64,000 nucleotides of DNA from an uncultured Acidobacteriaceae bacterium (GCA_903904755.1 CAIVDV010000009.1:248001-312000); one strand, 5' to 3'. Positions 1-9,093 are shown, numbered from the stretch's first letter. Program-made: numbers and translations. The notes: generated by a model from the sequence alone, not told the origin.

Positions 1-14
1 GCGGGAGCCTGACG

Positions 15-1346
15 ATGACCGGCGCGTGGCTCACAGAGTCGATTGCCTTTGACCCGGCCGAGCCCGCAGCCTCACTGCGGCAGTTGCCGACGCGGCGGGC
101 GGCGGTGTTTGCGCTGTATGGGGATGATGAGCGGGCAGAGCCCTATGTGGGCGCAACGCCTGACCTGCGGCGACGTCTCGACCGGCTGCTGAAGCCGGCT
201 GCCGGGCAAACCAGGCGCCTGCAACTGGTGAGCCGGACACGCCGCATTGCCTGGCGGCTGACCGGCTCGGAGTTTGAGTCCCTGCTGGTGCAGTTTGCCG
301 TCCTGCACCAGGTTTTTGGCGCCAGGGCGCTTGAGCGGATGCATCTGCGAAATCCCGCGTTTGTGCGTTTTCACGGCGGGAACGCCTATCCGCGGCTGAC
401 GATTACCACACGGCCCAGCCAGCGGGAGCAGGAGTGGGCCTACGGGCCGTATCCCTCACGAGCCGCGGCGGAACGGGCGACCGACGAGTTGCTGAAGCTC
501 TTCCTGTTGCGGCGATGCGAAGAGAATCTCGCACCCGACCCCTCCCATCCCGGCTGCGTCTACGGGGAGATGAAGAGATGCCTGGCCCCCTGCCAGCAGG
601 CATGCAGCAGCGACCGGTACGCGGAAGAGGCGGCGCGGGTTGCGGCCTTTCTGGCGACGCGTGGGGAAAGCCAGGCAGCGGGATTGCGGCAGGCCCGGGA
701 AAAAGCGTCGGAAGATCTGGAGTTTGAGCAGGCGGCAGAGGCCCATGCTGCCCTGCAGAAAGTGGAAGCCGTGCAGGGCCTGATGCCGGAACTCGCGCGC
801 CCCGCGAATCGGCTGACCCTGTGCCTGCTGCAGGCTGCGGCCGGCCCGGATGAGGTGGCGGTCTTCCTCTATCAGGCAGGGCGGCTGCGCGGGCCGGTTC
901 CCTTTTCCACCCTGGGCATGCGCATCCAGAATGAGCAGTCGGGGTCCAGCTCGCTCTTTGCCCAGCCGGTGGCGATGGAGGCAATTCCCGAAGGCGTGAC
1001 CAGGCTGGAAACCGCGCGCGCCAGCCGGGATGTGCTGGAATCGCGCATGGATGCGGCGCTCGACCAACTGACCGCCGAAACCGGCGAGCTGGATGCGGTG
1101 ACCCGCCAGGCGCACCTGGCGCTGGTCACGCGCTGGTACTACCGGCCGCTGGTGCGGCGCGTGGGCGAAGTCTTCTTTCCGGATGCCGACGGGCATTGGC
1201 CGGTAAAGGCAATGCTCCGCGGCGTGGGCCGGGTGGCGGCTGCGGGAATTACGGCGCGGGGGGCACATTTGGCGGCGGTGCCGGCAGCGGAAGAGCCTGC
1301 AGGGGCAGGCGCCGTGGAGCCTGCGCCGGAGCCGGGCGGAGAGTAA
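15..1346 (+). CDS. UvrC-like GIY-YIG nuclease-domain protein (short form)
   Basis: The 443-residue product resembles the N-terminal half of excinuclease subunit UvrC. A degenerate GIY-YIG module lies at about residues 28-105, with the YVG signature at 44-46, Arg residues after it and a Glu near 87-89. A cysteine cluster (Cys168, 181, 189, 193) matches the Cys-rich segment of UvrC, and a UVR-type helical motif spans about 225-255. The C-terminal RNase H-like endonuclease and helix-hairpin-helix domains of full UvrC are absent, as in Cho-type single-cut nucleases. It may act in DNA repair, but partnership with UvrA/UvrB is inferred. The start has a GGAG about 7 bases upstream. The next gene begins 3 bases after its stop, so they are probably cotranscribed. 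Confidence 0.75.
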   Translation: MTGAWLTESIAFDPAEPAASLRQLPTRRAAVFALYGDDERAEPYVGATPDLRRRLDRLLKPAAGQTRRLQLVSRTRRIAWRLTGSEFESLLVQFAVLHQVFGARALERMHLRNPAFVRFHGGNAYPRLTITTRPSQREQEWAYGPYPSRAAAERATDELLKLFLLRRCEENLAPDPSHPGCVYGEMKRCLAPCQQACSSDRYAEEAARVAAFLATRGESQAAGLRQAREKASEDLEFEQAAEAHAALQKVEAVQGLMPELARPANRLTLCLLQAAAGPDEVAVFLYQAGRLRGPVPFSTLGMRIQNEQSGSSSLFAQPVAMEAIPEGVTRLETARASRDVLESRMDAALDQLTAETGELDAVTRQAHLALVTRWYYRPLVRRVGEVFFPDADGHWPVKAMLRGVGRVAAAGITARGAHLAAVPAAEEPAGAGAVEPAPEPGGE

Positions 1347-1349
1347 CCG

Positions 1350-1953
1350 ATGGCCAGGCAATCCATCCTGTGGACGGAGCTTGCTGCGGGCCGGTATGCG
1401 ATGAGCGCTGGCCGCGTTCACCAGGTAGCCGACGCGCTGATGGCAGGCGCGCGCACCGCAGAGCTGAACGAGCTGGTTGCGCTGCTGTTCGACGACAACG
1501 CCAGCGTGGCCATGCGTGCGGCCGATGTGCTGGAGCGGATTTCGGCACGGCCGACGCCCGCCGTTACCCGGCTGCTGGCCCGCAACAAGGCCGCTGCTGG
1601 GTCTGCTCACAGAGGTGACACTGAAGAAGAGCCGCTGGAACCTTGCCATCCTCATGGGCCGGCTGCCCTTGACTGTGGCCGAGGCCCGGCGGGTGGCCGC
1701 CTTTCTGGAGCCGTGGCTGGAGGATTCCTCATCGATTATCAAGACGGCGGCGCTGCAGGGGCTGGCGGATATGGCGCGGATGGATCCGTCGCTGCTGCCG
1801 GGGGTGCTGGATGTGCTGCGGATTCGCGGACGGTCAGGGACGCCGGCGATGCGGGCGCGGACGCGGCACCTGCTGGCTGCGCTGGAGCCGGAGCAGGACG
1901 GGCGGCGCAAGCGACGGCCAGCCTCCCCAGCCACTGACAGAATCGCAGACTGA
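1350..1953 (+). pseudogene. HEAT-repeat-like protein split by a frameshift
   Basis: Two reading frames together encode one helical, HEAT-like protein of about 200 residues. The first frame starts at 1350 (MARQSILWTEL) and gives ordinary protein to about 1590, ending ..LLARNKA. The sensible sequence then continues one frame over from about 1591 (LLGLLTEVTLKKSRW) to the stop at 1953. Left uncorrected, the first frame runs on into Gly/Ala-rich nonsense to 1937. One extra base within the gccgc run at 1590-1594 explains the break. It could be a real mutation or a base-calling error. No slippery heptamer is obvious, so programmed frameshifting is unlikely. The gene lies between the UvrC-like gene and rpe. 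Confidence 0.6.
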
Positions 1954-2004
1954 TACACTTTAAGTTGGCCGGGAGTTCCCGGAAAATGGAGTGGAACCCG
2001 CATC

Positions 2005-2682
2005 ATGGTTGAGTTGTTGCCCTCGATTTTGTCGGCTGATTTTGCCCGCCTGGCGGAGGAAGTTGCCGCGGCGGAGCGGGGCGGTGGCACCGTGATTCAC
2101 GTCGACGTGATGGACGGCCATTTTGTGCCGAACATCACGCTGGGGCCGCCGGTGGTGAAAAGCCTGCGCAAGGCTACCAGGCTGCCGCTGGACTGCCACC
2201 TGATGATCGAGAATCCCAACGACTACATTGGCGCATTTGCCGACGCCGGGGCAGACTGGGTGAGCGTGCACTATGAGGCATGCCCGCATCTGCATCGGAC
2301 GCTGGAGCTGATTGCCGGACACGGGATGAAGCCGGGTGTGGTGCTGAACCCCGCGACGCGCGTCGAAGTGCTGGAAGAGATTCTGCCCATGCTGCACCAC
2401 GTCCTGGTGATGAGCGTGAATCCTGGCTTTGGCGGGCAGCGGTTCATCCCCTTTTCCCTGAACAAGATTCGCGCTCTGGTAGAAATCCGGCAGAAACTGG
2501 GGCTGACGTTTAGAATTGAAGTGGACGGCGGGGTCGCTCACGATACGATCCCGGCAATCGTCCAAGCAGGTGCGGAGCTGTTGGTCGCCGGCAATGCGGT
2601 ATTTGGCAGCGGAGACCCTGAAGCCAACACGCGGGCACTGCTGGCACAGGCAAGGGTTGCCGCCGGCGAAGTTTCCAGGTAG
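2005..2682 (+). CDS. rpe: Ribulose-phosphate 3-epimerase
   Basis: This 225-residue cytosolic TIM-barrel enzyme interconverts D-ribulose 5-phosphate and D-xylulose 5-phosphate in the pentose phosphate pathway. Family signatures are intact: PSILSADF near the N-terminus, DVMDGHFVPN carrying metal and catalytic residues, DCHLMI with a metal-ligand His, the phosphate-loop segment MSVNPGFGGQ, and EVDGGV plus GNAVFG at the C-terminal phosphate site. The length is normal for the family. The ATG at 2005 gives the expected N-terminus. The BamD-like gene starts 71 bases downstream on the same strand with no visible terminator between them. Confidence 0.96.
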   Translation: MVELLPSILSADFARLAEEVAAAERGGGTVIHVDVMDGHFVPNITLGPPVVKSLRKATRLPLDCHLMIENPNDYIGAFADAGADWVSVHYEACPHLHRTLELIAGHGMKPGVVLNPATRVEVLEEILPMLHHVLVMSVNPGFGGQRFIPFSLNKIRALVEIRQKLGLTFRIEVDGGVAHDTIPAIVQAGAELLVAGNAVFGSGDPEANTRALLAQARVAAGEVSR

Positions 2683-2753
2683 TTGCAGGGCAAGAGTTTA
2701 CGGGTGACAGTGCGGCTCCTGTGTGGTTCCGGGGCAATGCGACACGAGGTGGT

Positions 2754-4316
2754 ATGACGTTGTTTGGCAAAAGTGTTTCCGAGAAGTCTTCCGGTGCGGC
2801 CCGCAGGCGCGTGGCCCTGGTTGCCGGTGTATTGGCCCTGGCCCTGGCTGTGATGCCGGGCGCGCAGGCCGCTGACAAGACGAAGACCAAGAAGAAAAAG
2901 AACGTTGACCTGAGCGCCAATCCGCTGGCCAATGTCAAGAGCCGCCAGCCGGACAAGGAGCTGTTTGACAAGTCCATGATTGCCCTCAAGAAGGGCCGCT
3001 TTGACGTGGCCCGGCTTGACCTGCAGACCCTGCTGAACACCTATCCGGAATCGGAATACCGCATGCGCGCCAAGCTGGCCGTGGGCGACAGTTGGTTCAA
3101 GGAAGGCGGCTCGGCCGCCCTCGCCCAGGCTGAGGCAGAGTACAACGACTTCACCACCTTCTTCCCGAACACCCCCGAAGCCGCGGAAGCGCAGATGAAG
3201 GTGGGCGACATCTACTTTATGCAGATGGAAAAGCCCGACCGCGACTTTGCCAACGCGCAGAATGCCGAGCGCGAATACCGGCGCATGATCAGCCAGTATC
3301 CTGACTCCACACTGGTTCCCCGCGCCAAGCAGAAGCTGCGTGAAGTGCAGGAAGTGCTGGCCGAGCGCGAATTCCTGGTGGGCCAGTACTACTCCGGCAA
3401 AGAGAACTATTCCGGCGGCATCGCCCGCCTGCAGACGGTGGCCGACGAGTATCCGCTGTACAGCAAGAGCGACCAGCTTTGGCTCACCATTGGCGACAGC
3501 TACGCCGGAGAAGCCCGCCTCGTCGATCTCTCGAAGACCATCCCCGGCGCCGTCAAGGAGCGCCTCAAGCAGGTCTACCTCGACAAGGCCGCCAAGGCCT
3601 ACGCGCAGGTCATCGTGCGCTACCCGATGGCTCCGCACGTGGAAGATGCACGCGACCGCCTGGTGGCCATGAACCGCACCGTTCCCGAGCCGCCGGCAGA
3701 AGCCGTGGCCCGCAACGAGGCGGAAGAACAAAGCCGCCAGCCGCTGCGCTTTACCGACAAGACTCTGGGCATGATCAAGCACGGCCCGCAGGTGGTGGAA
3801 GCCGCGCACGTGGGCGAGCCGACGATGGAGAGCCCCAAGCGCACCCTGGCTCCTGAAATCACCAAGGAAAATCAGGCGATTTTCGTCGCTGCCTACACCA
3901 ACGGCCAGCCGACTGCCGCAACCGGCGCCGCCAAGCCCACGGGAGCCAACGAGCCGCCCCGCTCTGACCAGCCCCAGGCTCCTCTGCAGTTTGAGAACGC
4001 GCCCACCGGCGAAGGCAACAGCATTGGCGTTTCGATTGTGAGCGCCCCGAACAGTGCCCCGGCAAAACCCGCTGCCGAGGAAGACCCCAACGCGGTGGTG
4101 AAGTCGGTGGGCAACAAGACCGAAGCACTGCCTGCGGCAGAGGCTCCGGCGGCCGCTCCGAACCAGGTCAACGACATCAAGTCCGGCGCTGCGCCTCCGG
4201 CCGAAGAGCCAGCCGCAAACGGCAAAAAGAAGAAGGCTCCGAAGGTGGATCAATCGGACGAGTCAAGCAGCAAGAAGAAGAAAAAGAAGGGCCTGAACAA
4301 GCTGAACCCGCTGTAA
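2754..4316 (+). CDS. BamD-like TPR protein, secreted
   Basis: The 520-residue product has an N-terminal signal peptide (basic RRR, hydrophobic core, AQA-type cleavage near residue 39). BamD/YfiO-like tetratricopeptide repeats follow at about 70-290, with typical phrases such as LLNTYPESEY and FFPNTPEA. A low-complexity Ala/Pro/Lys tail ends in a poly-lysine stretch. BamD is an outer-membrane lipoprotein of the beta-barrel assembly complex, but no lipobox cysteine is present here. It is therefore probably soluble in the periplasm or tethered through partners. The ATG at 2754 is preferred over a GTG at 2721 because GAGG lies 5 bases upstream. A clear terminator follows at 4343-4371. Confidence 0.7.
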   Translation: MTLFGKSVSEKSSGAARRRVALVAGVLALALAVMPGAQAADKTKTKKKKNVDLSANPLANVKSRQPDKELFDKSMIALKKGRFDVARLDLQTLLNTYPESEYRMRAKLAVGDSWFKEGGSAALAQAEAEYNDFTTFFPNTPEAAEAQMKVGDIYFMQMEKPDRDFANAQNAEREYRRMISQYPDSTLVPRAKQKLREVQEVLAEREFLVGQYYSGKENYSGGIARLQTVADEYPLYSKSDQLWLTIGDSYAGEARLVDLSKTIPGAVKERLKQVYLDKAAKAYAQVIVRYPMAPHVEDARDRLVAMNRTVPEPPAEAVARNEAEEQSRQPLRFTDKTLGMIKHGPQVVEAAHVGEPTMESPKRTLAPEITKENQAIFVAAYTNGQPTAATGAAKPTGANEPPRSDQPQAPLQFENAPTGEGNSIGVSIVSAPNSAPAKPAAEEDPNAVVKSVGNKTEALPAAEAPAAAPNQVNDIKSGAAPPAEEPAANGKKKKAPKVDQSDESSSKKKKKKGLNKLNPL

Positions 4317-4342
4317 AGAGCTGCCTGATCCCGAAAGCACTC

Positions 4343-4371
4343 AAGGCCGTTCCCTCCAGGGAGCGGCCTTT
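4343..4371 (+). terminator. Rho-independent terminator after the BamD-like gene
   Basis: The inverted repeat AAGGCCG-TTCCCT / AGGGAG-CGGCCTT has a very short loop and is followed by TTTCTG. It sits 26 bases after the stop codon at 4316. Confidence 0.8.
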
Positions 4372-4388
4372 CTGCTTGCGCGCACGAT

Positions 4389-4414
4389 TATATCCAGATA
4401 AATTTCTGGATATA
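4389..4414. promoter_or_regulatory. Perfect 10-bp palindrome, putative operator
   Basis: TATATCCAGA at 4389-4398 and TCTGGATATA at 4405-4414 are perfect inverted copies with a 6-base AT spacer. They lie in a short AT-rich island between the convergent BamD-like and acetyltransferase genes. The symmetry is typical of a dimeric repressor site, but no regulator gene is adjacent and neither flanking gene starts here. Confidence 0.4.
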
Positions 4415-4475
4415 GATTTACAAAAGGTGCAAACCGTGCCCGAATCCGCTACGGGAGCAGCGCTGAGGGCACCAG

Positions 4476-4934
4476 CTACAAACCCAGATACCGCACCCCG
4501 GCATTCGGATTAAACACATACGCCGGAATCTCGCGGAAACCCATCGACTCATACAGCGCAATCGCCGCAGTCATCGACGATAGCGTATCCAGCCGGATGC
4601 TGGTGTAACCCTGCCCTCGCGCGTAGTCGCAAAGCCGTCCTGCAAGCAACCTGCCCAGCCCCAGCCCCCTACCCGCAGGGCGGACGTAGAGCCGCTTCAT
4701 CTCCGCCACTCCCGGCTCGCTCAGCCGGATAGCCCCGCAGCCCACCACGTGCCCACCATCCCACGCCAGCAGCACACACCCCTCGGGCTCGGCATAGCGG
4801 CCGGGAAGACCCGCCAGTTCCTCCTCAAACCCCTGGAAACACAAATCGATCCCCAGCGTCCCGGAGTACTCGCGGAAAATCCCGCGCACCTCATCGAGAT
4901 GCGCGGGAAAGCGGGCTGGCAGAATCTCAACCAT
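4476..4934 (-). CDS. GNAT-family N-acetyltransferase
   Basis: This 152-residue protein fits one GNAT domain. The acetyl-CoA-binding motif A is clear: MKRLYVRPAGRGLGLGRLL at about residues 84-102, with the Gly-rich pyrophosphate loop. ALYESMGFREI near the C-terminus is the usual motif B. The substrate cannot be read from the sequence. The start lies 6 bases after the stop of ppc on the same strand, so it is probably the last gene of a ppc transcript. No membrane segment or signal peptide is seen. Confidence 0.85.
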   Translation of the reverse strand: MVEILPARFPAHLDEVRGIFREYSGTLGIDLCFQGFEEELAGLPGRYAEPEGCVLLAWDGGHVVGCGAIRLSEPGVAEMKRLYVRPAGRGLGLGRLLAGRLCDYARGQGYTSIRLDTLSSMTAAIALYESMGFREIPAYVFNPNAGVRYLGL

Positions 4935-4940
4935 GCGCCA

Positions 4941-7772
4941 TCAACCGGTGTTGCGCAGTCCGGCGGAGATGCCGCTGATGGTGGCGGCAAGCGCGCGGTT
5001 GACGGCGGGGGTGTTTTCTCCGCCTCGCTTGCGCCGCAGCATATCCACCTGTATGAGGTGCATGGGGTCGACGTAGGGGTTGCGCAGCTTGATGGAGCGG
5101 GCGAGGACGCGGTTGGTTTCCAGCAGATCTGTCTGGCGGGTAATAGCCAGCACAGCCGAGACGCTGCGATGGTACTCCGCCTCAAAGCCCGTGTAGATAC
5201 GCTCGCGCAGGGCCTCGTCCTTGACCAGCGTGGAGTAGAGGCGCGCGGTGCCCAGGTCGGCCTTGCCGAGCGCCATTTCCACGTTGCGGATGAGGTCTAT
5301 GAAGAGCGGGAACTCCTTGGCCATCGTGTTCAGCGTCTGGATGCTGCCGCCCTCGGCCAAATACGTCTCCACCGCATACCCCACGCCGAACCACGCCGGG
5401 ATGAGCAGGCGGGACTGGGTCCAGCCGAAGACCCACGGGATGGCCCGGAGCGTGGAAAGCGAGAGCGAACCCTTGCGCTTCGACGGGCGCGAGCCAATCT
5501 TGGCATTTTCCAGCTCAGACATCGGCGTGGACTGCTCAAAGTAGTCCAGCAGGCCGGGGTCGTCGAGGATGTGCTTCTTGTAGTACTCGAAGCTGAGTTC
5601 CGAGAGGCGGTCGATGGCCTGCTCCCACTCCGGCTCCAGCCGCCCGGTGAAGTGCCCCTCCGGGTCCTTGGCATTCGGCCGCGCCAGCGCGTCCAGCGAT
5701 GCGGCAATCATCAGTTCCAGATTGCGCTCGGCCAGGACGACCTCAGCGTATTTGAAGTTGAGGACTTCGCCCTGCTCGGTGATGCGGAATTGTCCCTCAA
5801 AGGAGTCGAGCGGCTGGGCAAAGATGGCGCGGTGCGTCGGGCCGCCGCCACGGCCGACGGTGCCGCCGCGGCCGTGGAAGAGCCGCAGCTTCACTCCCGC
5901 CTCGCGGGCTACCGTGTGCAGGGCTCGATGCGCGCGGAAAATCTCCCAGGTGCTGGTGAGCATGCCGCCGTCCTTGTTGGAGTCGGAGTAGCCCAGCATC
6001 ACTTCCTGGGTGTTGCCCCAACTGGCCAGCAGAGCCTTGTAATCGGGTCGCGCCCACAGCTCACGGCAGATTTCCGGAGCATTCCGCAGGTCTTCAATCG
6101 ACTCAAAAAGCGGCACAGGCATCACGCCGGGGTCGCGGTCTGAACCCTCCAGCCGCACTCCGGTCAGCCGGCCAAGCCGGACAACATTGAGCACATCGTC
6201 CACGCAGGTGGCGCCGGAGATAACGTAGTGGCGGATGACTTCGGGCGTGCATCCGGCCTTGATCTCCGCCACGGCCTGGAAGGTCTCCAGTACCGAGCGC
6301 GTATCGTCAGAGAACGCCTTGGGCAGCTCGGGCGCAAGATTGTCCGCAACCGCCTCCTTCAGCGCGACCGAGTGCAGCCGTGCGTGCTGGCGAATGTCGA
6401 GCGTGTGCAGGTGCAGGCCAAAGGTGCGCACCAGCAGAATCAGCGGGTCCACCAGCGAACGGGCGATGCGCAGGCCGCGGTTGGCGGCAAGAGAGTCGCG
6501 CAGGATGGTGAGGTCGCCCAGAAATTCATCGGCAGAGGCGTAGGGCGGCAGCATCTGGGCCAGCGTCTCCTGGCCTTCTGCCAGCGTGTACGGCATGGGC
6601 AGCGAAGCGCCGTTGCGGCCCTGGTGCAGGGTGCGCTGGATGCGGGCGCGCACGCAGATGAGATACCGCCGGTAAACCTCAAACTCAAAGCGCTCGCCAA
6701 AGACCTGCGCCTCGGCAGTATGCAGCAGGGCCAGGTACTTGTCCAGCCGCTTGCGCATGGCATCGGTCACGGCCACCTGCTGGGCGCTGGAAGAGAGCAG
6801 ATCGATGACCTGCTGCAACTGGCCCTGGTAGTGGTGCAGCAGATGCGCGCGGGCCAGGTCGACGGTGTTGCGGGTCACTTCCGGCGTGACAAACGGATTG
6901 CCGTCGCGGTCGCCGCCAATCCAACTGCCGAAAACCAGCACCTTGGGCACCTGGTTCAGCTCCAGTTCCAGCCCGTAAACAGCGTGGAAGGCCTCGGCGA
7001 TTTCGCGGTAGAGGCTCGGCAGCGTGGCAAAGATGGAGACATCGTAGTAATCGAGCCCCATCTTGATCTCGTCGTAGACCGACGGCCGCCGGCTGCGAAC
7101 CTCGTCCGTCTGCCACAGCGTCGTAATCTCCGCGCGCACCGCCTCTTCCAGCCGTTCCAGGTCTTCCACCGGCACGGGAATGCGGTCCAGGTGCTCCAGC
7201 AATTCACCAATCCGCCGCCGCTTGAACATCACAGATCGGCGGGCGACTTCCGTGGGATGCGCGGTGAAGACGGGCACGACAAGGACTTTGCGGAGCCAGT
7301 CCATGGCCTGCTCGGCGGTGATGCCCACGCGCTCCATGGCGCGCAGGGTGCCGGCCAGCGAGCCGCGCTGCTTGCCGGCGGCGCCACTCAACTGCAGGGC
7401 CAGGCGGCGGCGCTTGCGGTGGTTGGTCTCAGCCAGGTTGATGAGCTCGAAGTAAAACGCAAAGGCGCGGGTCAGCAGCAGGGCGCGGTCCAGCGGCAGC
7501 GAATGCACCACCTCCAGCGCCTTGGCGGCGTGGCCGGCGGCGGCGGCCACCGCGCCCTGATCCTCAGCCTCGCGGCGGCGAATCGTCCCCTGCCTCAGTT
7601 GTTCCACCAGAGAAAACAGCTCGTCACCGGCCTGTTCCCGCAACACCTCACCGAGCATAATGCCCAGCGAACGCACATCACGGCGCAGCGGAGCCTCTTT
7701 CAGCTCACCCGACTCGGCCTGCAACTCAGCCAGTCTCTGCGTCCAACTCTCAGGATTCCACAAAAGAGCCAT
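4941..7772 (-). CDS. ppc: Phosphoenolpyruvate carboxylase
   Basis: This 943-residue cytosolic enzyme carboxylates PEP with bicarbonate to oxaloacetate, replenishing the TCA cycle. All hallmark segments are present: FTAHPTE with catalytic His172, FGSWIGGDRDGNP, the nucleotide-loop-like GYSDSNKDGG, the Gly/Arg loop FHGRGGTVGRGGGPTH, and the C-terminal RNTG that closes the active site. The length is normal for bacterial PEPC. It is followed closely by an acetyltransferase gene and lies downstream of, but spaced from, the Gfo/Idh/MocA gene. Allosteric control by aspartate or acetyl-CoA is usual in the family and is not shown by the sequence alone. Confidence 0.97.
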   Translation of the reverse strand: MALLWNPESWTQRLAELQAESGELKEAPLRRDVRSLGIMLGEVLREQAGDELFSLVEQLRQGTIRRREAEDQGAVAAAAGHAAKALEVVHSLPLDRALLLTRAFAFYFELINLAETNHRKRRRLALQLSGAAGKQRGSLAGTLRAMERVGITAEQAMDWLRKVLVVPVFTAHPTEVARRSVMFKRRRIGELLEHLDRIPVPVEDLERLEEAVRAEITTLWQTDEVRSRRPSVYDEIKMGLDYYDVSIFATLPSLYREIAEAFHAVYGLELELNQVPKVLVFGSWIGGDRDGNPFVTPEVTRNTVDLARAHLLHHYQGQLQQVIDLLSSSAQQVAVTDAMRKRLDKYLALLHTAEAQVFGERFEFEVYRRYLICVRARIQRTLHQGRNGASLPMPYTLAEGQETLAQMLPPYASADEFLGDLTILRDSLAANRGLRIARSLVDPLILLVRTFGLHLHTLDIRQHARLHSVALKEAVADNLAPELPKAFSDDTRSVLETFQAVAEIKAGCTPEVIRHYVISGATCVDDVLNVVRLGRLTGVRLEGSDRDPGVMPVPLFESIEDLRNAPEICRELWARPDYKALLASWGNTQEVMLGYSDSNKDGGMLTSTWEIFRAHRALHTVAREAGVKLRLFHGRGGTVGRGGGPTHRAIFAQPLDSFEGQFRITEQGEVLNFKYAEVVLAERNLELMIAASLDALARPNAKDPEGHFTGRLEPEWEQAIDRLSELSFEYYKKHILDDPGLLDYFEQSTPMSELENAKIGSRPSKRKGSLSLSTLRAIPWVFGWTQSRLLIPAWFGVGYAVETYLAEGGSIQTLNTMAKEFPLFIDLIRNVEMALGKADLGTARLYSTLVKDEALRERIYTGFEAEYHRSVSAVLAITRQTDLLETNRVLARSIKLRNPYVDPMHLIQVDMLRRKRGGENTPAVNRALAATISGISAGLRNTG

Positions 7773-7827
7773 CGTCCTTTGATTATGCCTGATGGGGTAT
7801 GAAGAAACGCAGTGGGAGTGGTACCAC

Positions 7828-9093
7828 CTACCCGAACTGCTCCATCTTCATCCCCAGCGGATACGTCTCCCCATGCGCCATCAGCTCATCCCAGGTCACG
7901 GCACGCTTCTGGTACCCGGCCATCCGCCCCAGCATGCAGCTCAGCGCCGTCTCCACACCGCTGGCAATCTCGTTCACAGGCTTGCTGCCGGTAATCGCGT
8001 CCACCACCGCCCGCTCCTTGTCCCGGTCGGCATACGCCAGGTTGTCCTGGAAGGCTCCGTCCGCGGCAAATTTCGCCGCTTCCGGCGAGCTCTTCAGCGA
8101 GTCCTGCCAGCTCCACTCATTCGGCCCGGCAATACGAATCGGCCCCGCATAGCCCACCGTCGCCGACCCCGTCGCACCAAAGAACTTCAGTCCGGCGTCA
8201 AAGCCATAGTTCCCAAACTGCGTCGAGGCAAACGACAGATGCACCCCACCCGGATACTCGAAGTCCACCTGGTAGTTGTCCCAGCAGTCGCCCACGTGGG
8301 TCAGCGCGTTACGCCCGCCCGTCGCCATAGCCGCAATCGGCCGCGACCCCAGAATCCAGTTGCACAGGTCGATGATGTGGATATTCTGCTCCACCAGAAT
8401 GTCGCCCGACAGCGCCCGGTCCCACAGCCAGTTCCGCAGCCGGTGTTCGTCAGCCCCCGCTCCCGGCACCACCACCTCAACCGAAGCAGGCGCGTTGTAG
8501 TACGCCGCCACAGAAACCATCTTGCCCAGCGAGCCCGAGCGGATATGCTCCGCCGCCGCGGCAATCCCCGGCGCATTCCGGCACTGGAACCCCACCGCGA
8601 CGGACTGGCCGGTCTTCACTTTTTTGCCGATTTCCAGCGCCTGCCGTGCCTGGGCCACATCAATGCCAACCGGCTTTTCCACGTAAACATGCTTCCCGCT
8701 GGCCACCGCAACACCCAGATGCTCCACATGGAACCATGGCGGCGTCGAAAGCTGAAGCAAATCCACCTCCGCCGACCCCGCCAGCGCCTCCACCGCTTCG
8801 CGCCCCTTGAACAACTGCTTCGGGTCAATCGTCGCCTGCCCCAGCGACTGGTTCAGCGCGTTGAACCGTGCCTGCCCCCTGTCCAGCCGGTCCTGGAACA
8901 AGTCCCCCAACGCCACCACCCGCGTAGTCGTCGAGTGCACAAACGAGGTCGCCACCGACGAGCCCCGATTCCCGCACCCCAGCAGACCCAGCCGCACCGC
9001 CGAGTTCGCCTCATACCCAAACGCCGTCTTCGGCCTCATCACCATCACGCCCGTTGCCGCTGCCGCCGTCGCTAGAAACTCCCGTCGATTCAT
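7828..9093 (-). CDS. Gfo/Idh/MocA-family oxidoreductase with Tat signal
   Basis: The start at 9093 gives a 421-residue protein beginning MNRREFLATAAAATG, a twin-arginine signal. GAGG/GAGGG sequences lie just upstream, favouring it over the ATG at 9114. The mature protein has an N-terminal Rossmann fold (RLGLLGCGNRGSS) and the family signature EKPVGID, in which the Lys is usually catalytic. It then has the C-terminal alpha/beta domain. Such enzymes oxidise or reduce sugars and cyclitols using tightly bound NAD(P), which suits export in folded form. The substrate is unknown. It lies 48 bases downstream of a Tat-exported TIM-barrel protein, a pairing common in sugar-processing loci. Confidence 0.88.
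   Translation of the reverse strand: MNRREFLATAAAATGVMVMRPKTAFGYEANSAVRLGLLGCGNRGSSVATSFVHSTTTRVVALGDLFQDRLDRGQARFNALNQSLGQATIDPKQLFKGREAVEALAGSAEVDLLQLSTPPWFHVEHLGVAVASGKHVYVEKPVGIDVAQARQALEIGKKVKTGQSVAVGFQCRNAPGIAAAAEHIRSGSLGKMVSVAAYYNAPASVEVVVPGAGADEHRLRNWLWDRALSGDILVEQNIHIIDLCNWILGSRPIAAMATGGRNALTHVGDCWDNYQVDFEYPGGVHLSFASTQFGNYGFDAGLKFFGATGSATVGYAGPIRIAGPNEWSWQDSLKSSPEAAKFAADGAFQDNLAYADRDKERAVVDAITGSKPVNEIASGVETALSCMLGRMAGYQKRAVTWDELMAHGETYPLGMKMEQFG

Noticed and set aside
456-2090. Long minus-strand open frame opposite the UvrC-like and HEAT-like genes
   Set aside because: The translation is Arg/Pro/His-rich with no domain, and it mirrors strong plus-strand coding sequence; a GC-rich shadow.
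7818-7827. Palindrome GTGGTACCAC just after the Gfo/Idh/MocA gene
   Set aside because: Only 10 bases, no T-run, and expected by chance several times in a window of this size.
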